From the NCBI GenBank assembly GCA_041586615.1, contig JBFGZS010000019.1, positions 1 through 62,989 on the forward strand: a stretch of DNA of 62,989 nucleotides, read 5' to 3'. This DNA is from Motiliproteus sp041586615. Lineage in GTDB: Bacteria; Pseudomonadota; Gammaproteobacteria; Pseudomonadales; Balneatricaceae. The notes under the pieces are model-generated. The model was given only the letters and a program-made list of their open reading frames with translations, did not search any database and was not told the origin of the DNA. Positions 1-8,001 of the stretch are shown here, one piece after another (positions within the stretch are counted from its first letter, which is position 1; each line of letters begins with the position of its first letter). The position numbers were made by a program, and so were the translations under genes.

Positions 1-231
1 GTGGAAGACGATATGGTAGTGGTTGTGCATGACGGCATAGGCGCAGACATCGATGGCAAACTGTTTGGCCAGGCTGATGATGCGATCACGAATCCAGCCT
101 CGCCGATGTTCGAAACTGGTCCCCGTCTGCGTATCTTCGCCACAGAGAAAGGCGCGGCGTACGCAGCGGGAGACGCAGTGGTAATAGGGCGTGGCGTCGA
201 GGGATACCCCGGCTTTCCTTGGTTTGGGCAT
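1..231 (-). CDS. REP-associated tyrosine transposase (RAYT, Y1_Tnp/IS200-like), truncated by window edge
   Basis: The minus strand from the ATG at 231 reads open to base 1, giving 77 residues with no stop inside the window. It begins MPKPRK and continues with an YYHC segment, FLCGED, a GWIRDRI segment and VMHNHYH. The last element is the HUH metal-binding motif of Y1 transposases. RAYTs are single-strand DNA transposases linked to REP hairpins; they differ from IS200/IS605 TnpA by this N-terminal form with an early YYHxxxR/C motif. The catalytic tyrosine should lie beyond the edge and cannot be checked. GTAG-type REP hairpins occur at 19908-19968, which fits the association, though no direct link is shown. 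Confidence 0.85.
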   Translation of the reverse strand, partial: MPKPRKAGVSLDATPYYHCVSRCVRRAFLCGEDTQTGTSFEHRRGWIRDRIISLAKQFAIDVCAYAVMHNHYHIVFH

Positions 232-299
232 GGCATCAGTCCTTGATGTGGAACGGTGAACGCTAAGCGTGGTTGATGGTTGTTGAAAGGGCAAGATTA

Positions 300-347
300 A
301 TTATGGGTGTCTGTTTAACAGGGGCATGGGATTTATTATGGGTGTCT
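300..347. repeat. 13-bp direct repeat ATTATGGGTGTCT, two copies
   Basis: ATTATGGGTGTCT occurs at 300-312 and again at 335-347, each followed within two bases by TTTAA. The pair lies 70-115 bp upstream of the RAYT start. It could be a remnant of a mobile-element boundary or a binding site; nothing decides between these. Confidence 0.6.
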
Positions 348-654
348 CTTTAAGATTGGTGTCTTTTTCCAAAGCTGCAACAAAATCCAGCATAATGGAA
401 TGCTTTCTTGCATCAAGGGCGGTACTGATCTATGATGCTGGAATGACTTCCTGCATATTAAATATTACAGTGAAAAAATCTACTTCCATCATGCTGCCCA
501 AGTTAGCCTCGACCAGTCATTTGTCTCCGGGCAAGGGCCTGCCTGAGCGAATGTGTCGTTAAGCGTATAGACAACGACACAGACCGCCGCTTCTTATCGC
601 TCGGGATCGGCATCAGGATGACAGCCCATCCGGGCATTGGAAGAGATTGCTGTA
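348..654. other. Non-coding stretch without recognised features
   Basis: I see no convincing gene here. A plus-strand frame (326-562) is open but has no ribosome binding site and a composition unlike a protein. A small inverted repeat (TGTCGTT ... AACGACA) lies at about 555-582. The low GC of 360-500 compared with the neighbourhood fits a recombined accessory patch. Confidence 0.4.
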
Positions 655-951
655 ATGAACAAGATCATCGATTACTTCGTACCGTCACAGGATCCGATAC
701 TCGGCATTAAAGCCGCCAATGTGGTGAAGAAACTGGATAGCCGCAATTGGCAGTCCAAAGCCCTTATCTGCCAGCAACAAAAAGCCAATCATTATATCTA
801 TCTCAGCCTGGCGACCAATGCCCGGGAGCGAAAGCGCTACTACTGTGTGAACACCTACGACATCGACCAGGGCGCTATCCGATCCCGGGAGCTGTTTCAA
901 ACGACGGACGAGGCGCTGGCCTTTGCGAATCCGCATACGCCCGACATTTAA
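655..951 (+). CDS. Small hypothetical protein (98 aa)
   Basis: Unrecognised product starting MNKIIDYFVPSQDP. The ATG at 655 is preceded by GGAAGAG at 639-645, a good ribosome binding site; an in-frame TTG at 637 lies too close to it. The protein is soluble and basic-polar, with no signal peptide or membrane segment. Its residue mix, including YIYLSL and KRYYCVNTYDID, looks like a folded protein with beta strands. It stands alone between the transposase patch and the tdh debris, so context gives no function. It is probably an orphan accessory gene. Confidence 0.55.
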   Translation: MNKIIDYFVPSQDPILGIKAANVVKKLDSRNWQSKALICQQQKANHYIYLSLATNARERKRYYCVNTYDIDQGAIRSRELFQTTDEALAFANPHTPDI

Positions 952-971
952 CGCGACAACAGCTAAAGCCC

Positions 972-1340
972 ATCAACGCACTGGTAAAACGGCAGGCCAC
1001 ACCCGGACTTTGACTCGATGAAGTTCCGATCCCGGAAATCGGTATCAACGACGTGCTGATCAAGGTCAAGCGAACGGCGAGCGGCGAGACCGACCTGCAT
1101 CGTTACAACGGAGATGCCTGGGCGCAGAAAACCATTCCTGTCCCGATGCTGGTAGGGCATGAGTTTGTCGGCGAGATTGTCGAGGTCGGCGCCAACGACC
1201 TCAGGCCAGGCCTGGTTGTCTCGGGAGAAGGCCATGTCGTCTGTGGCCGGTGCGCAACTGTCTGGCTGGACGTCGCCACCTCTGCGTCCATACCCGCGGC
1301 ATGGGTGTCGATCGCCCGGGGGCCTTCGCCCCAGGATGGC
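972..1340 (+). pseudogene. tdh: L-threonine 3-dehydrogenase remnant (tdh), decayed
   Basis: Plus-strand frame 3 reads INALVKRQATPGL, then a TGA at 1011-1013, then LDEVPIPEIGINDVLIKVK, then IPVPMLVGHEFVGEIVEVG. These match the N-terminal third of zinc-dependent Tdh in order and spacing. The start codon is ATC instead of ATG. The TGA sits where Tdh has Trp (GLW/GIW). The catalytic zinc Cys of the CGTD motif is lost. After SGEGHVVCG the reading moves to another frame around 1245-1250, which continues RRHLCVHTRGMGVDRPGAFA like Tdh RTHLCRNTxGVGVNRPGCFA. The remainder of the gene (over 200 residues) is absent. Clearly dead. Confidence 0.85.
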
Positions 1341-1383
1341 CGGGCAACAGCTGCGTCCGACCGCCACCAGGTTGCGCTGCCAC

Positions 1384-1545
1384 GATGGCGACCACCGTGG
1401 CCGGCGAGGAGCCGGCGGCGAGTGCTGCCAACATCATGCACGCCAGTACCGACGCCATGGCCAGTCCGCCGCGGAAACACCCCACATTGAGAATCGAGAA
1501 AGTGTTCAGGCGCTTGGCAACGCCGGCGGTGAACGCGACAGAGGT
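1384..1545 (-). pseudogene. TRAP transporter large permease (DctM) fragment
   Basis: The minus strand just downstream of the LysR stop reads, in one frame, VAKRLNTFSILNVGCFRGGL, then AMASVLACMMLAALAAGSSP, then ATVVAI. This resembles the conserved DctM segment RLxxFAxxxVGxxRGGLAxAxVLACxxFAAxSGSSPATVxAI of TRAP-type dicarboxylate permeases. Homology ends abruptly near 1384 and the rest of the roughly 430-residue protein is missing. The fragment follows the LysR gene on the same strand, so an organic-acid transporter may once have been part of this locus. Identification rests on motif recall. Confidence 0.6.
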
Positions 1546-1546
1546 C

Positions 1547-2479
1547 TTAAAAAGCGCTTGGTGATTGCGGCGGATTGAATGCCACCATATGTTTTTTGAT
1601 GTGTTCGCTGATGGTCAGGATACCTGTTGTGGGTTCACGGCCTTTGCGGATAATCAGGTCAACAGAGGGGTTGTGGTGGGGTATCTGTTCCAGAGGGACC
1701 GCGGTTAGGATCCCGCTCTGGATCTCGCGCGCGGCGCAAAAGGCAGGCAATAATGTCCCCCCGAGTTCGGCCAGCACGAAGACCTTAAGCGCTTCGAAGG
1801 AGTTGCATTCCAGCAGGGGTTGGAAGCGGATGCTGTGCTCTGCTTCCAAATGGCTGACCAACTGGCGGATGCTGAAGGATTCGTTGAGCAGGGCCAGCGG
1901 GGTTGACTGTACGTGTAAAAATGAACAGGTGCTTAGTGTTGACAGCGGGTTGTTGGGGTGGACAATCAGATTTAATGGCGGGAAGCGGCACGACAGCAGG
2001 GTCTCGAACTGCGGATCGCTCGAGGCGTTTAATACCAGCCCAAGGTCCACATCATCGTCGCGAACTTGGCGCATGACGTCATCTCCCCCACAGACATTGA
2101 GGATGAAGCGGATACCCGGGTGTTGTTTCGAGAAGCTGGCGATGGCCCCGGTTAGCAGGTCGTTGATAAAGCCGCCGCCGGTCGCGATGCGCAAGGTGCC
2201 TATGCGCAGGCCCTGCATATCAGACAGGCGGGCCAGAAAGTCGTCTTCACGGAGCTGAATATCCTTGATATGACGCACCAACTGGCTCCCGGCAGCCGTC
2301 ACCTCAACGCCTCGCCCTAATCGTTCCAGCAACGGGACGTTTAATTGGCCCTCCAGCTGTTTTATCTGACGGCTAATGGCTGAAGGGGCGACGTGGAGCA
2401 CTTCTGAGGCTCCACGAATACTGCCCAGCTTTGCCACCGTTTCGAAATATTTTAACGCGCGTTTATCCACAAATGTCAC
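1547..2479 (-). CDS. LysR-family transcriptional regulator
   Basis: A 310-residue protein with an N-terminal winged helix-turn-helix (about residues 5-63, containing GSIRGASEVLHVAPSAISRQ and a VPLLERLGRG wing) and a C-terminal substrate-binding domain (about 90-300). Size and layout are typical of LysR regulators. It starts at a GTG (2479), 12 bp after the stop of the M20 amidohydrolase gene on the same strand, so the two are probably co-transcribed. LysR proteins usually control neighbouring genes with a small-molecule ligand; here the likely targets are the amidohydrolase and perhaps the DUF3100 pair. The ligand cannot be told from sequence. Confidence 0.9.
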   Translation of the reverse strand: MTFVDKRALKYFETVAKLGSIRGASEVLHVAPSAISRQIKQLEGQLNVPLLERLGRGVEVTAAGSQLVRHIKDIQLREDDFLARLSDMQGLRIGTLRIATGGGFINDLLTGAIASFSKQHPGIRFILNVCGGDDVMRQVRDDDVDLGLVLNASSDPQFETLLSCRFPPLNLIVHPNNPLSTLSTCSFLHVQSTPLALLNESFSIRQLVSHLEAEHSIRFQPLLECNSFEALKVFVLAELGGTLLPAFCAAREIQSGILTAVPLEQIPHHNPSVDLIIRKGREPTTGILTISEHIKKHMVAFNPPQSPSAF

Positions 2480-2491
2480 TTCTGGTGAGAA

Positions 2492-3664
2492 TCAGCCCCC
2501 CAGTAGACGCTGTACGAGGCTAATCCAGTAGTTAGCGCCCAACGGCAAGGTCTGGTCATTAAAATCGTAATGCGGACTGTGCAGCCCGTGGCTATGCGTC
2601 TCGCTGCCACCGCCTAACCAAATATAGCATCCAGGACGTTGCTCCAACATGAAGGCGAAGTCTTCGCCGCCCATGCTGGCGGGTGGGTTGAGATGCACTT
2701 TCTCGACCCCGGGTAATGCCTGGAGTGTCGCCAGGCACTCTTGGGCTTCGGCGGTGCTATTGATGGTGGCGGGGTAGCGCCGGGAGTAACGCAGCTCGGC
2801 GCGACAGCCCAGGCCGCTACTCACATTCTCGACCACCTGCTGCATACGCTGTTCGATCTGGTCGCGAACCTCGGGGCAGAATGAGCGGGTCGTGCCTTTG
2901 AGCACGACCTCCTCGGGCACCACGTTATACGCATGGCCGCCCTGTACCTGGGTCACACTGATAACGGCGGCCTTTTGCGGATCAAGGTTGCGGCTGACGA
3001 TACTCTGCAGGGCCGTGATCAGCTGGCCGGCGGCCAGAACCGGATCGCTGCCCAGATGCGGCATCGCGCCATGGCAGCCCTGACCCTTGATTAAGATATC
3101 GAAGGTGTCGAAGGCGGCCATGACCGGCCCCTCGTGAACGGCGACTTCACCGGCGGGGAGGCTCGGCCAATTGTGCAGACCATACACGGCTTTAACCGGG
3201 AAGCGCTCGAACAGGCCGTCTTCAATCATGGCGAGGGCGCCCGCTTCATTCTCTTCGGCCGGCTGGAAGATGAAGTGTACCTTGCCGGCAAAGTCAGGAC
3301 GCTGGGCCAGCGCACTGGCCGCGCCCAGGAGCATAGCGGTGTGACCGTCGTGGCCGCAGGCATGCATTTTGCCATCGTGTTGCGAGCGGTGTTCGAAATC
3401 ATTGAGCTCCTGCATAGGCAGGGCGTCCATATCGGCCCGCAGGGCGATGGCATCGCCCTCTCCCCGCTGCCCTTTCAGGGTGGCGACCAGTCCGGTGCCT
3501 CCGAGTCCGCGGGTGACTTCCAGTCCCAAGCCGGTCAGTGTTTCCGCCACCCGGTCTGCGGTTCGAAATTCTTCATAGGCCGTTTCAGGGTGGGCATGAA
3601 GGTCGCGCCGCCACGTCATCATCTGAAGGTGAAGTTGTGACCCTTGGATAATATATGTGTTCAT
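2492..3664 (-). CDS. M20-family amidohydrolase (hippurate/N-acyl-amino-acid hydrolase type)
   Basis: A 390-residue cytoplasmic metallopeptidase of the M20D type, which cleaves N-acyl or N-aroyl amino acids to the free acid and amino acid. Signatures are RRDLHAHPE near residue 20, the ALRADMDALP strand with metal or catalytic Asp residues (77-84), HACGHDGH at 101-108 (Cys103 and His105 are metal ligands), PAEENEAG near 137 and GGEDFAFM near the C-terminus. Length is normal. It precedes the LysR gene and follows the DUF3100 membrane pair, suggesting uptake and hydrolysis of an amidated substrate. A strong hairpin (3698-3729) separates it from the membrane pair, so it may have its own promoter. 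hipO, abgA-like or IAA-amino acid hydrolase roles are all possible. Confidence 0.88.
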   Translation of the reverse strand: MNTYIIQGSQLHLQMMTWRRDLHAHPETAYEEFRTADRVAETLTGLGLEVTRGLGGTGLVATLKGQRGEGDAIALRADMDALPMQELNDFEHRSQHDGKMHACGHDGHTAMLLGAASALAQRPDFAGKVHFIFQPAEENEAGALAMIEDGLFERFPVKAVYGLHNWPSLPAGEVAVHEGPVMAAFDTFDILIKGQGCHGAMPHLGSDPVLAAGQLITALQSIVSRNLDPQKAAVISVTQVQGGHAYNVVPEEVVLKGTTRSFCPEVRDQIEQRMQQVVENVSSGLGCRAELRYSRRYPATINSTAEAQECLATLQALPGVEKVHLNPPASMGGEDFAFMLEQRPGCYIWLGGGSETHSHGLHSPHYDFNDQTLPLGANYWISLVQRLLGG

Positions 3665-3697
3665 TATTTGCTCACGAATTGCGATGGGTGAGAAAGC

Positions 3698-3729
3698 AAA
3701 AAAGACGTGCAGTCGGCTGCACGTCTTTT
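3698..3729 (-). terminator. Rho-independent terminator after the DUF3100 unit
   Basis: GACGTGCAG-TCGG-CTGCACGTC forms a perfect 9-bp stem with a 4-base loop, flanked by six A and four T. On the minus strand it ends in TTTTTT, just past the stop of the gene at 3738. It may also work from the other side. Confidence 0.85.
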
Positions 3730-3737
3730 CCTGTGGG

Positions 3738-4214
3738 TTACAGCATCAGATTGGCGATAAACGCGGAACCGATAAAGGTGCCGGAGAAGACCAATAGGGA
3801 AATCAGTACAATCTTGAAACCGGACTTCTTGAAGGTCTCAATTTCGAGCTTGCTGATTGCCAGGCCGGCATAGGCCAGAACCGGGGTGACCAGGGCGAGA
3901 AAGCTGATCGCCTTGAGATGCTCGAGAAGCCACTCGGATGCCGGAAATGCGGGGATGGTCATACCGACGCTGATCAGTGAGACCCAGGCCACAGAAGGCA
4001 GGTAGAAGGGCATGAATCTGGCCAGTACCAGTCCCGCGAAGACCATGGCATAGATGATTAGCATGCCGGGCAATGCCGCGATAATTCCGGTACCGGTACC
4101 GGTCAAGTTGCTAACCAGCGCGGTGGCACAGACGATTGCCAGGACCAGCGCATGATCCTTCAGGTTCAAATTGGCGTTGGGGTTGGGGTTGCGGTTGAGG
4201 GTCGCTTCAGACAT
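3738..4214 (-). CDS. Small membrane protein partnered with DUF3100
   Basis: A 158-residue integral membrane protein with about five hydrophobic helices; it begins MSEATL and carries an Asn/Pro/Leu-rich N-terminal tail before the first helix. The ATG at 4214 is preferred over one 24 bp upstream because AGAGGAG lies 8 bases before it. It overlaps the stop of the DUF3100 gene by 8 bp, indicating translational coupling and probably a two-subunit membrane complex. I cannot assign a family. The GTGTGIIAALPGM loop and the SVGMTIPAFP segment resemble half of a bilobal carboxylate transporter, which is an inference only. Confidence 0.75.
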   Translation of the reverse strand: MSEATLNRNPNPNANLNLKDHALVLAIVCATALVSNLTGTGTGIIAALPGMLIIYAMVFAGLVLARFMPFYLPSVAWVSLISVGMTIPAFPASEWLLEHLKAISFLALVTPVLAYAGLAISKLEIETFKKSGFKIVLISLLVFSGTFIGSAFIANLML

Positions 4215-5046
4215 GGGTAGAGCTCCTCTGTTGGTCATCGGCAGGTGGCGTTTCGTTGCTTAACAGGGTATAGAGCTTCTCTGCCATCGGCAGGGCGACA
4301 AACAACCCCAGGTAGAGACCGGTGGCATTAGTCAGCAGGTTACTGGCGCCGGCAAGGGCCAGGATTTCGTCTTGCATGGCGGGCATGCTCTCGGCGAGTG
4401 CGCCGGAACAGGCCGCCGTCATGCTACCGCTACCGACACCGCAGGCCATGGCTAGGGCGCGAATATCGAACAGATCGGTCGATGCCAGGAAGGAGGCCAG
4501 GAGGGCAAAGACCAGGGTCCCGAACATGGTGCCCATCACATAGACGCCCATGACGCCGATGCCTTCAGGATTTTTGAGGCCGTAGCGGTCGGAGATCAGG
4601 GCGATATTGGGCTCCCGCGCGATCGAGAAGCAGGCACCGATCGACTCACGCCCCATCCGTAACACCAGTATCGCGACCGGCATGGCGATCAGCATGGTCC
4701 CGAGGTTACCCAGTTCCTGCACAATCATGGCCGGTCCAACTTCTAGGATCTTTTCGAGGGCGGGGCCGATCAGAGTGCCAAACTTGGCGATAAAGGGTAA
4801 GACGGAGATCAGGATAACCGGAGTGGCCATGGCGGCTTGTTCGCGGGAAATGAGGGTGCTGGCTTTTTTGATAACATTGGGGTTAAGCAATAAGCCGATG
4901 ATAAAGGCGTAGAAGAGGGGTAGAAGAATGATACTACCTATACCCAGTGGAATTTTTATGATCCCAATCAATTCTGCCAAGACAGAGACGACTACCACTA
5001 ACAGATGGAGCCGCCAGTTCTTTAGCTGGCCGCTAAGGTTGTTCAT
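4207..5046 (-). CDS. DUF3100-type integral membrane protein, putative transporter subunit
   Basis: A 279-residue polytopic membrane protein with about eight hydrophobic segments. It has a small-residue-rich motif (ALAMACGVGSGSMTAACSGAL) and a GRESIGACFSIAREP loop, which I associate with the uncharacterised DUF3100 family. GGGAG lies 7 bases before the ATG. It forms an overlapping pair with the next gene and sits beside an M20 amidohydrolase. Family members are often next to such hydrolases as I recall, and a substrate-import role is the simplest reading. No transport motif of a characterised family is visible. Confidence 0.7.
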   Translation of the reverse strand: MNNLSGQLKNWRLHLLVVVVSVLAELIGIIKIPLGIGSIILLPLFYAFIIGLLLNPNVIKKASTLISREQAAMATPVILISVLPFIAKFGTLIGPALEKILEVGPAMIVQELGNLGTMLIAMPVAILVLRMGRESIGACFSIAREPNIALISDRYGLKNPEGIGVMGVYVMGTMFGTLVFALLASFLASTDLFDIRALAMACGVGSGSMTAACSGALAESMPAMQDEILALAGASNLLTNATGLYLGLFVALPMAEKLYTLLSNETPPADDQQRSSTHV

Positions 5047-5304
5047 AAAATGACTCCCATTGAGTTTGTTGTTTTTACGTCCGGGGGGGTAACACGCATT
5101 GGCATTAAATCATACGGGCAGCGTTGCCACTATCGCGTAATATCGAACGAATCGCTCTAAAAAAAGCAACAGATATGAATGACCTGTGGTGGCGCCCGGT
5201 TACCGGAGGGGGTGTCGAATGAGAGTGGCGATCGTAGCGAGAGCGGCGCATGTTGAGCCAGAAACATCGGTCATTGGCGAAGAACAATCGGCAGGGTAGC
5301 CGGT

Positions 5305-6465
5305 TTACACAGGAATTTTTACCGTGACGACGGTTCCACGGCCAATTTGGCTAGAAATAACCACATCCCCGCCGTGCGCAACGGCAATGTCACGACACAC
5401 AGAAAGACCCAGTCCCGTACCCGATCCAACGGCGCGCGTGGTAAAGAAGGGGTCAAAGGCGCGTTGCTGAACCTCGAATGACATGCCGCAACCATTGTCT
5501 GCAAACCTCAGACAGACCGCGCCACCATCAATAAATGTCTTAATTACAATATGTCCGACCCGATCTGCAGGCCTCTCTTTCACTGCCTGGATGGCATTGA
5601 GCAACAACTGAGAACAAAGCTGAGAGATCATCCCGGGATTGAGCATGGCATCAGGTATGGGTTGCAATAGCTGTTTCAACTCAATCTCTTCAGGGACGTT
5701 GGATGCAAATAACTCACAGACATTACGGATGATTTTATTCAGCGATATGAAGTCGACCTCTTCACCGTCGACATTCGAAAAATCCTTTAAATTCCGTACG
5801 ATTCGAGAAACGCGATGACATCCCTCAATCGATTCTTCCAGCAGGTCTCTAAAGTCACCGATTAAATAGCGAATGCTTTCTATGTCAGGGTCAAGGCTGT
5901 CGTTCGTTTCACCGATTCTGGACTGAGTAATGAATTGATCTAAGCGATCAATGTAAGACGTTGCCGTATGAATATTACTGGAAACAAAACCGACGGGGTT
6001 GTTGATTTCATGCGCAATCCCTGCGGCTAACGCGCCCACGGAGGACAGCTTGTCAGCAACATAGCGTTTGCGCTCAACCGATTGGATGGTCTTGGCTTGG
6101 GCCTGTAAACATTTGTCGAACTTACTCTTAAGCGCGAGATGCGCGGACTTCGACTGCGCTAATTCTTTGTTCTTCGTTGCTAGGGTCTGAATATAGCTTG
6201 AGAGGATCGATTCGTGCTTTTGTGAGGCCTCAAGGCCACGTCTTTCGCTAGCAATCAGCTGATTCAGCAAAAATGTTAACTCATCTAAGCCGGTGGCATC
6301 TTGATGGGCGCACAGGTATCCCATGGAATCGTTTTCATGAACCAGCGCGTGACACAACATCCCGTCTTGCCGAGATTCATGGATAGTCACATCACTTCCA
6401 GCCAGCCTAGAAAGCGAAACGAGTAAGGCTTCTTGATCACACAAAGGTAATAGTTGATTTAACAT
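5305..6465 (-). CDS. Soluble sensor histidine kinase
   Basis: 386 residues from the ATG at 6465 (GGGGA five bases upstream). An in-frame TTG at 6567 lacks a ribosome binding site. Order of parts: an N-terminal region of about 90 residues without membrane helices, a coiled coil (about 95-135), a HisKA dimerisation helix with AGIAHEINNPVGF (phospho-acceptor His152), then an ATPase domain with LLLNAIQAV (N box), FADNGCGM (G1), FDPFFTTR (F box) and GSGTGLGLSV (G2). Lack of transmembrane segments suggests a cytoplasmic input or a partner receptor. No response regulator gene is adjacent, so it is an orphan kinase within this window. Confidence 0.88.
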   Translation of the reverse strand: MLNQLLPLCDQEALLVSLSRLAGSDVTIHESRQDGMLCHALVHENDSMGYLCAHQDATGLDELTFLLNQLIASERRGLEASQKHESILSSYIQTLATKNKELAQSKSAHLALKSKFDKCLQAQAKTIQSVERKRYVADKLSSVGALAAGIAHEINNPVGFVSSNIHTATSYIDRLDQFITQSRIGETNDSLDPDIESIRYLIGDFRDLLEESIEGCHRVSRIVRNLKDFSNVDGEEVDFISLNKIIRNVCELFASNVPEEIELKQLLQPIPDAMLNPGMISQLCSQLLLNAIQAVKERPADRVGHIVIKTFIDGGAVCLRFADNGCGMSFEVQQRAFDPFFTTRAVGSGTGLGLSVCRDIAVAHGGDVVISSQIGRGTVVTVKIPV

Positions 6466-6590
6466 GCATGTCCCCAAGGCCTTTTTAAAAGCGCCTGGGT
6501 CTAGCCTCTCCGGCGCCGAGGTCAGTCTAGCATCATGGGATTGAAATTCTACGCTTAATGGGAACAAGACGACGAAATCGCACTGCCGAA

Positions 6591-6702
6591 TAAGGCGGCA
6601 GCGTCATTCCGCGCAAAAAATGTCTTGGATAGGCGCTTCATGGATGAGCCGCCATGGCATACAGCCACGTGAGGCAAGGGCGGACAGGCGCTGGGTTAAT
6701 AG
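6591..6702 (+). repeat. Interspersed intergenic repeat, copy A
   Basis: Begins AAGGCGGCAGCGT and contains GCGCAAAAAATGTC, then a hairpin GGCGCTTCAT/ATGAGCCGCC, a second small hairpin TGGC-ATACA-GCCA, ACGTGAGGCAAGGGCGGACA and a tail GGGTTAATAG. It shares order and most bases with copy B (19738) and copy E (62006). It lies upstream of the histidine kinase gene. Confidence 0.8.
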
Positions 6703-6768
6703 ACTTACTCAGGCATGCGTTAACAGTGGCCTCTAGGCCACTGCGAGGTAAATAGCATAAAGGGGTGT

Positions 6769-7005
6769 TCAGGCCGCGTTGCCAACAAATGACTTGACGG
6801 CACCGGAGTCCAGCTTGGTCTGGAAATCCTCGAGCATACGGATGATATCCGGCAGCGCGTTGGTGTTATGGCTGTCCAGATACTGGTCTCTGAGTCGGGC
6901 AAAATCATTGAAAATCTGCTCAGAGGAATAACGGCATAAGCGGGCGTCCCACAGCAGGTCGTCCAAGTCGAACTGCAGTTGGCGACTAACGTCGAGCATC
7001 TCCAT
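6769..7005 (-). CDS. Small hypothetical protein (78 aa)
   Basis: Unrecognised acidic protein starting MEMLDVSRQLQFDLDD, predicted largely helical (FNDFARLRDQYLD, DIIRMLEDFQTKLD). GGAGG lies six bases upstream of the ATG at 7005, an excellent ribosome binding site, which argues for a real gene. No signal or membrane segment. It is isolated between repeat copy A and the lectin-like gene on the opposite strand, so context gives no role. Confidence 0.6.
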   Translation of the reverse strand: MEMLDVSRQLQFDLDDLLWDARLCRYSSEQIFNDFARLRDQYLDSHNTNALPDIIRMLEDFQTKLDSGAVKSFVGNAA

Positions 7006-7281
7006 ACACTACCTCCTGACATCTTTCCTTAGTGTCATTTTATTTTGTAGATGAAAACCTAGCCCATACAGTAGCGCATTGTCAAATTTAGTTGCCGCCT
7101 CGGCGTTGTTCTTATCGACGTTGCTCTTAATCGACGTTGCTCTTAAACGTATCGCCCCGCTATTTTTTGCAACATCATGCTGCCTGACGCGAAAATGTCT
7201 GATTGTGAAAATGTTGGCTACACTTTGCTGGTTATTTAACGCCCATGATCACGCGGAATGTGGGCCGGCAGAGGAACGATC

Positions 7282-7926
7282 ATGAAAAAAACAAACATAG
7301 TAGTTTTGCTCGGTACCAGTACATTGTTGCTTTCTCTGGGCGTGTGGGCAGAGTCACGCCCCATGGGCTTTTTTGTGACCAGTCAGGGGATGGGCAACGG
7401 CGCCGACCTGGGCGGCCTGGCGGGGGCTGATGCTTACTGCCAGAAGCTCGCGGCCAAGGTGGGGGCGGGAGGCCGAACCTGGCGGGCGTATCTGAGCACT
7501 GCCGGTGATGGGACCCGGGGCGAATTTGCCCGTAACCGGATCGGTCATGGCCCCTGGTATAATGCCAATGGTGTGTTGATTGGGACCAACCCCTCTGATC
7601 TGCATCTGTATAACAAAACCATCGCGCTGGAAACGGCATTGGATGAATCTGGTCAGCGTATCAAGGGCCGCGGCGACAAGCCCAACGAGCACGATATCCT
7701 GACCGGAACCCAAGAGGACGGCACGGCCTACTTCCCCGATGGCAAAGACCATACCTGCAGCAACTGGACCAGTAGCGGTGACGGTAGCGCCCAGGTAGGG
7801 CACCACGATCGGCACGGTGGTGGCAACCTGTCCTGGAATTCGGCCCACTCTTCGCGAGGCTGTAGCCAAGAAGCCCTGGTTAAAACCGGCGGGGCAGGCA
7901 AGTTCTATTGCTTTGCGGCAGACTGA
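7282..7926 (+). CDS. Exported lectin-like protein
   Basis: A 214-residue protein with a clear Sec signal peptide (MKKTN, then a hydrophobic core ending GVWA, cleavage probably near residue 24). The mature part starts MGFFVTSQGMGNGADLGGLAGADAYC and contains RTWRAYLST, CSNWTSS and SRGCSQ with conserved Cys, Trp and Gly. This pattern is shared by a family of secreted proteobacterial proteins commonly annotated as lectin. It is most likely periplasmic or extracellular; sugar binding is not demonstrated by any motif I can check. Start chosen at ATG 7282 because AGAGGAA precedes it and it begins the signal peptide. Confidence 0.75.
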   Translation: MKKTNIVVLLGTSTLLLSLGVWAESRPMGFFVTSQGMGNGADLGGLAGADAYCQKLAAKVGAGGRTWRAYLSTAGDGTRGEFARNRIGHGPWYNANGVLIGTNPSDLHLYNKTIALETALDESGQRIKGRGDKPNEHDILTGTQEDGTAYFPDGKDHTCSNWTSSGDGSAQVGHHDRHGGGNLSWNSAHSSRGCSQEALVKTGGAGKFYCFAAD

Positions 7927-7933
7927 TTTAGGC

Positions 7934-7970
7934 TACCGAATGGCTCGGTATATTGATGCCAGGTTAATAG
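7934..7970 (+). repeat. Tail module of the interspersed repeat
   Basis: TACCGA-ATGGC-TCGGTA followed by TATTGATGCCAGGTTAATAG matches the tail of copy B (19862-19898) almost base for base. It begins a few bases after the lectin-like gene stop. The 5' module is missing here, so the tail can occur on its own. Confidence 0.7.
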
Positions 7971-8001
7971 GGACGTGGCGCACTTGGGGCGCGCGTCCCC
8001 A

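Noticed and set aside
1..246. Plus-strand open frame of 81 codons at the window start
   Set aside because: It is the complement of the transposase reading frame, which carries the HNHYH motif on minus.
326..562. Plus-strand open frame of 78 codons
   Set aside because: No ribosome binding site, no protein-like composition, begins inside the 13-bp direct repeat.
5219..5299. 26-codon frame after GGAGGGGG
   Set aside because: Good ribosome site but too short and without homology; could not be supported beyond chance.
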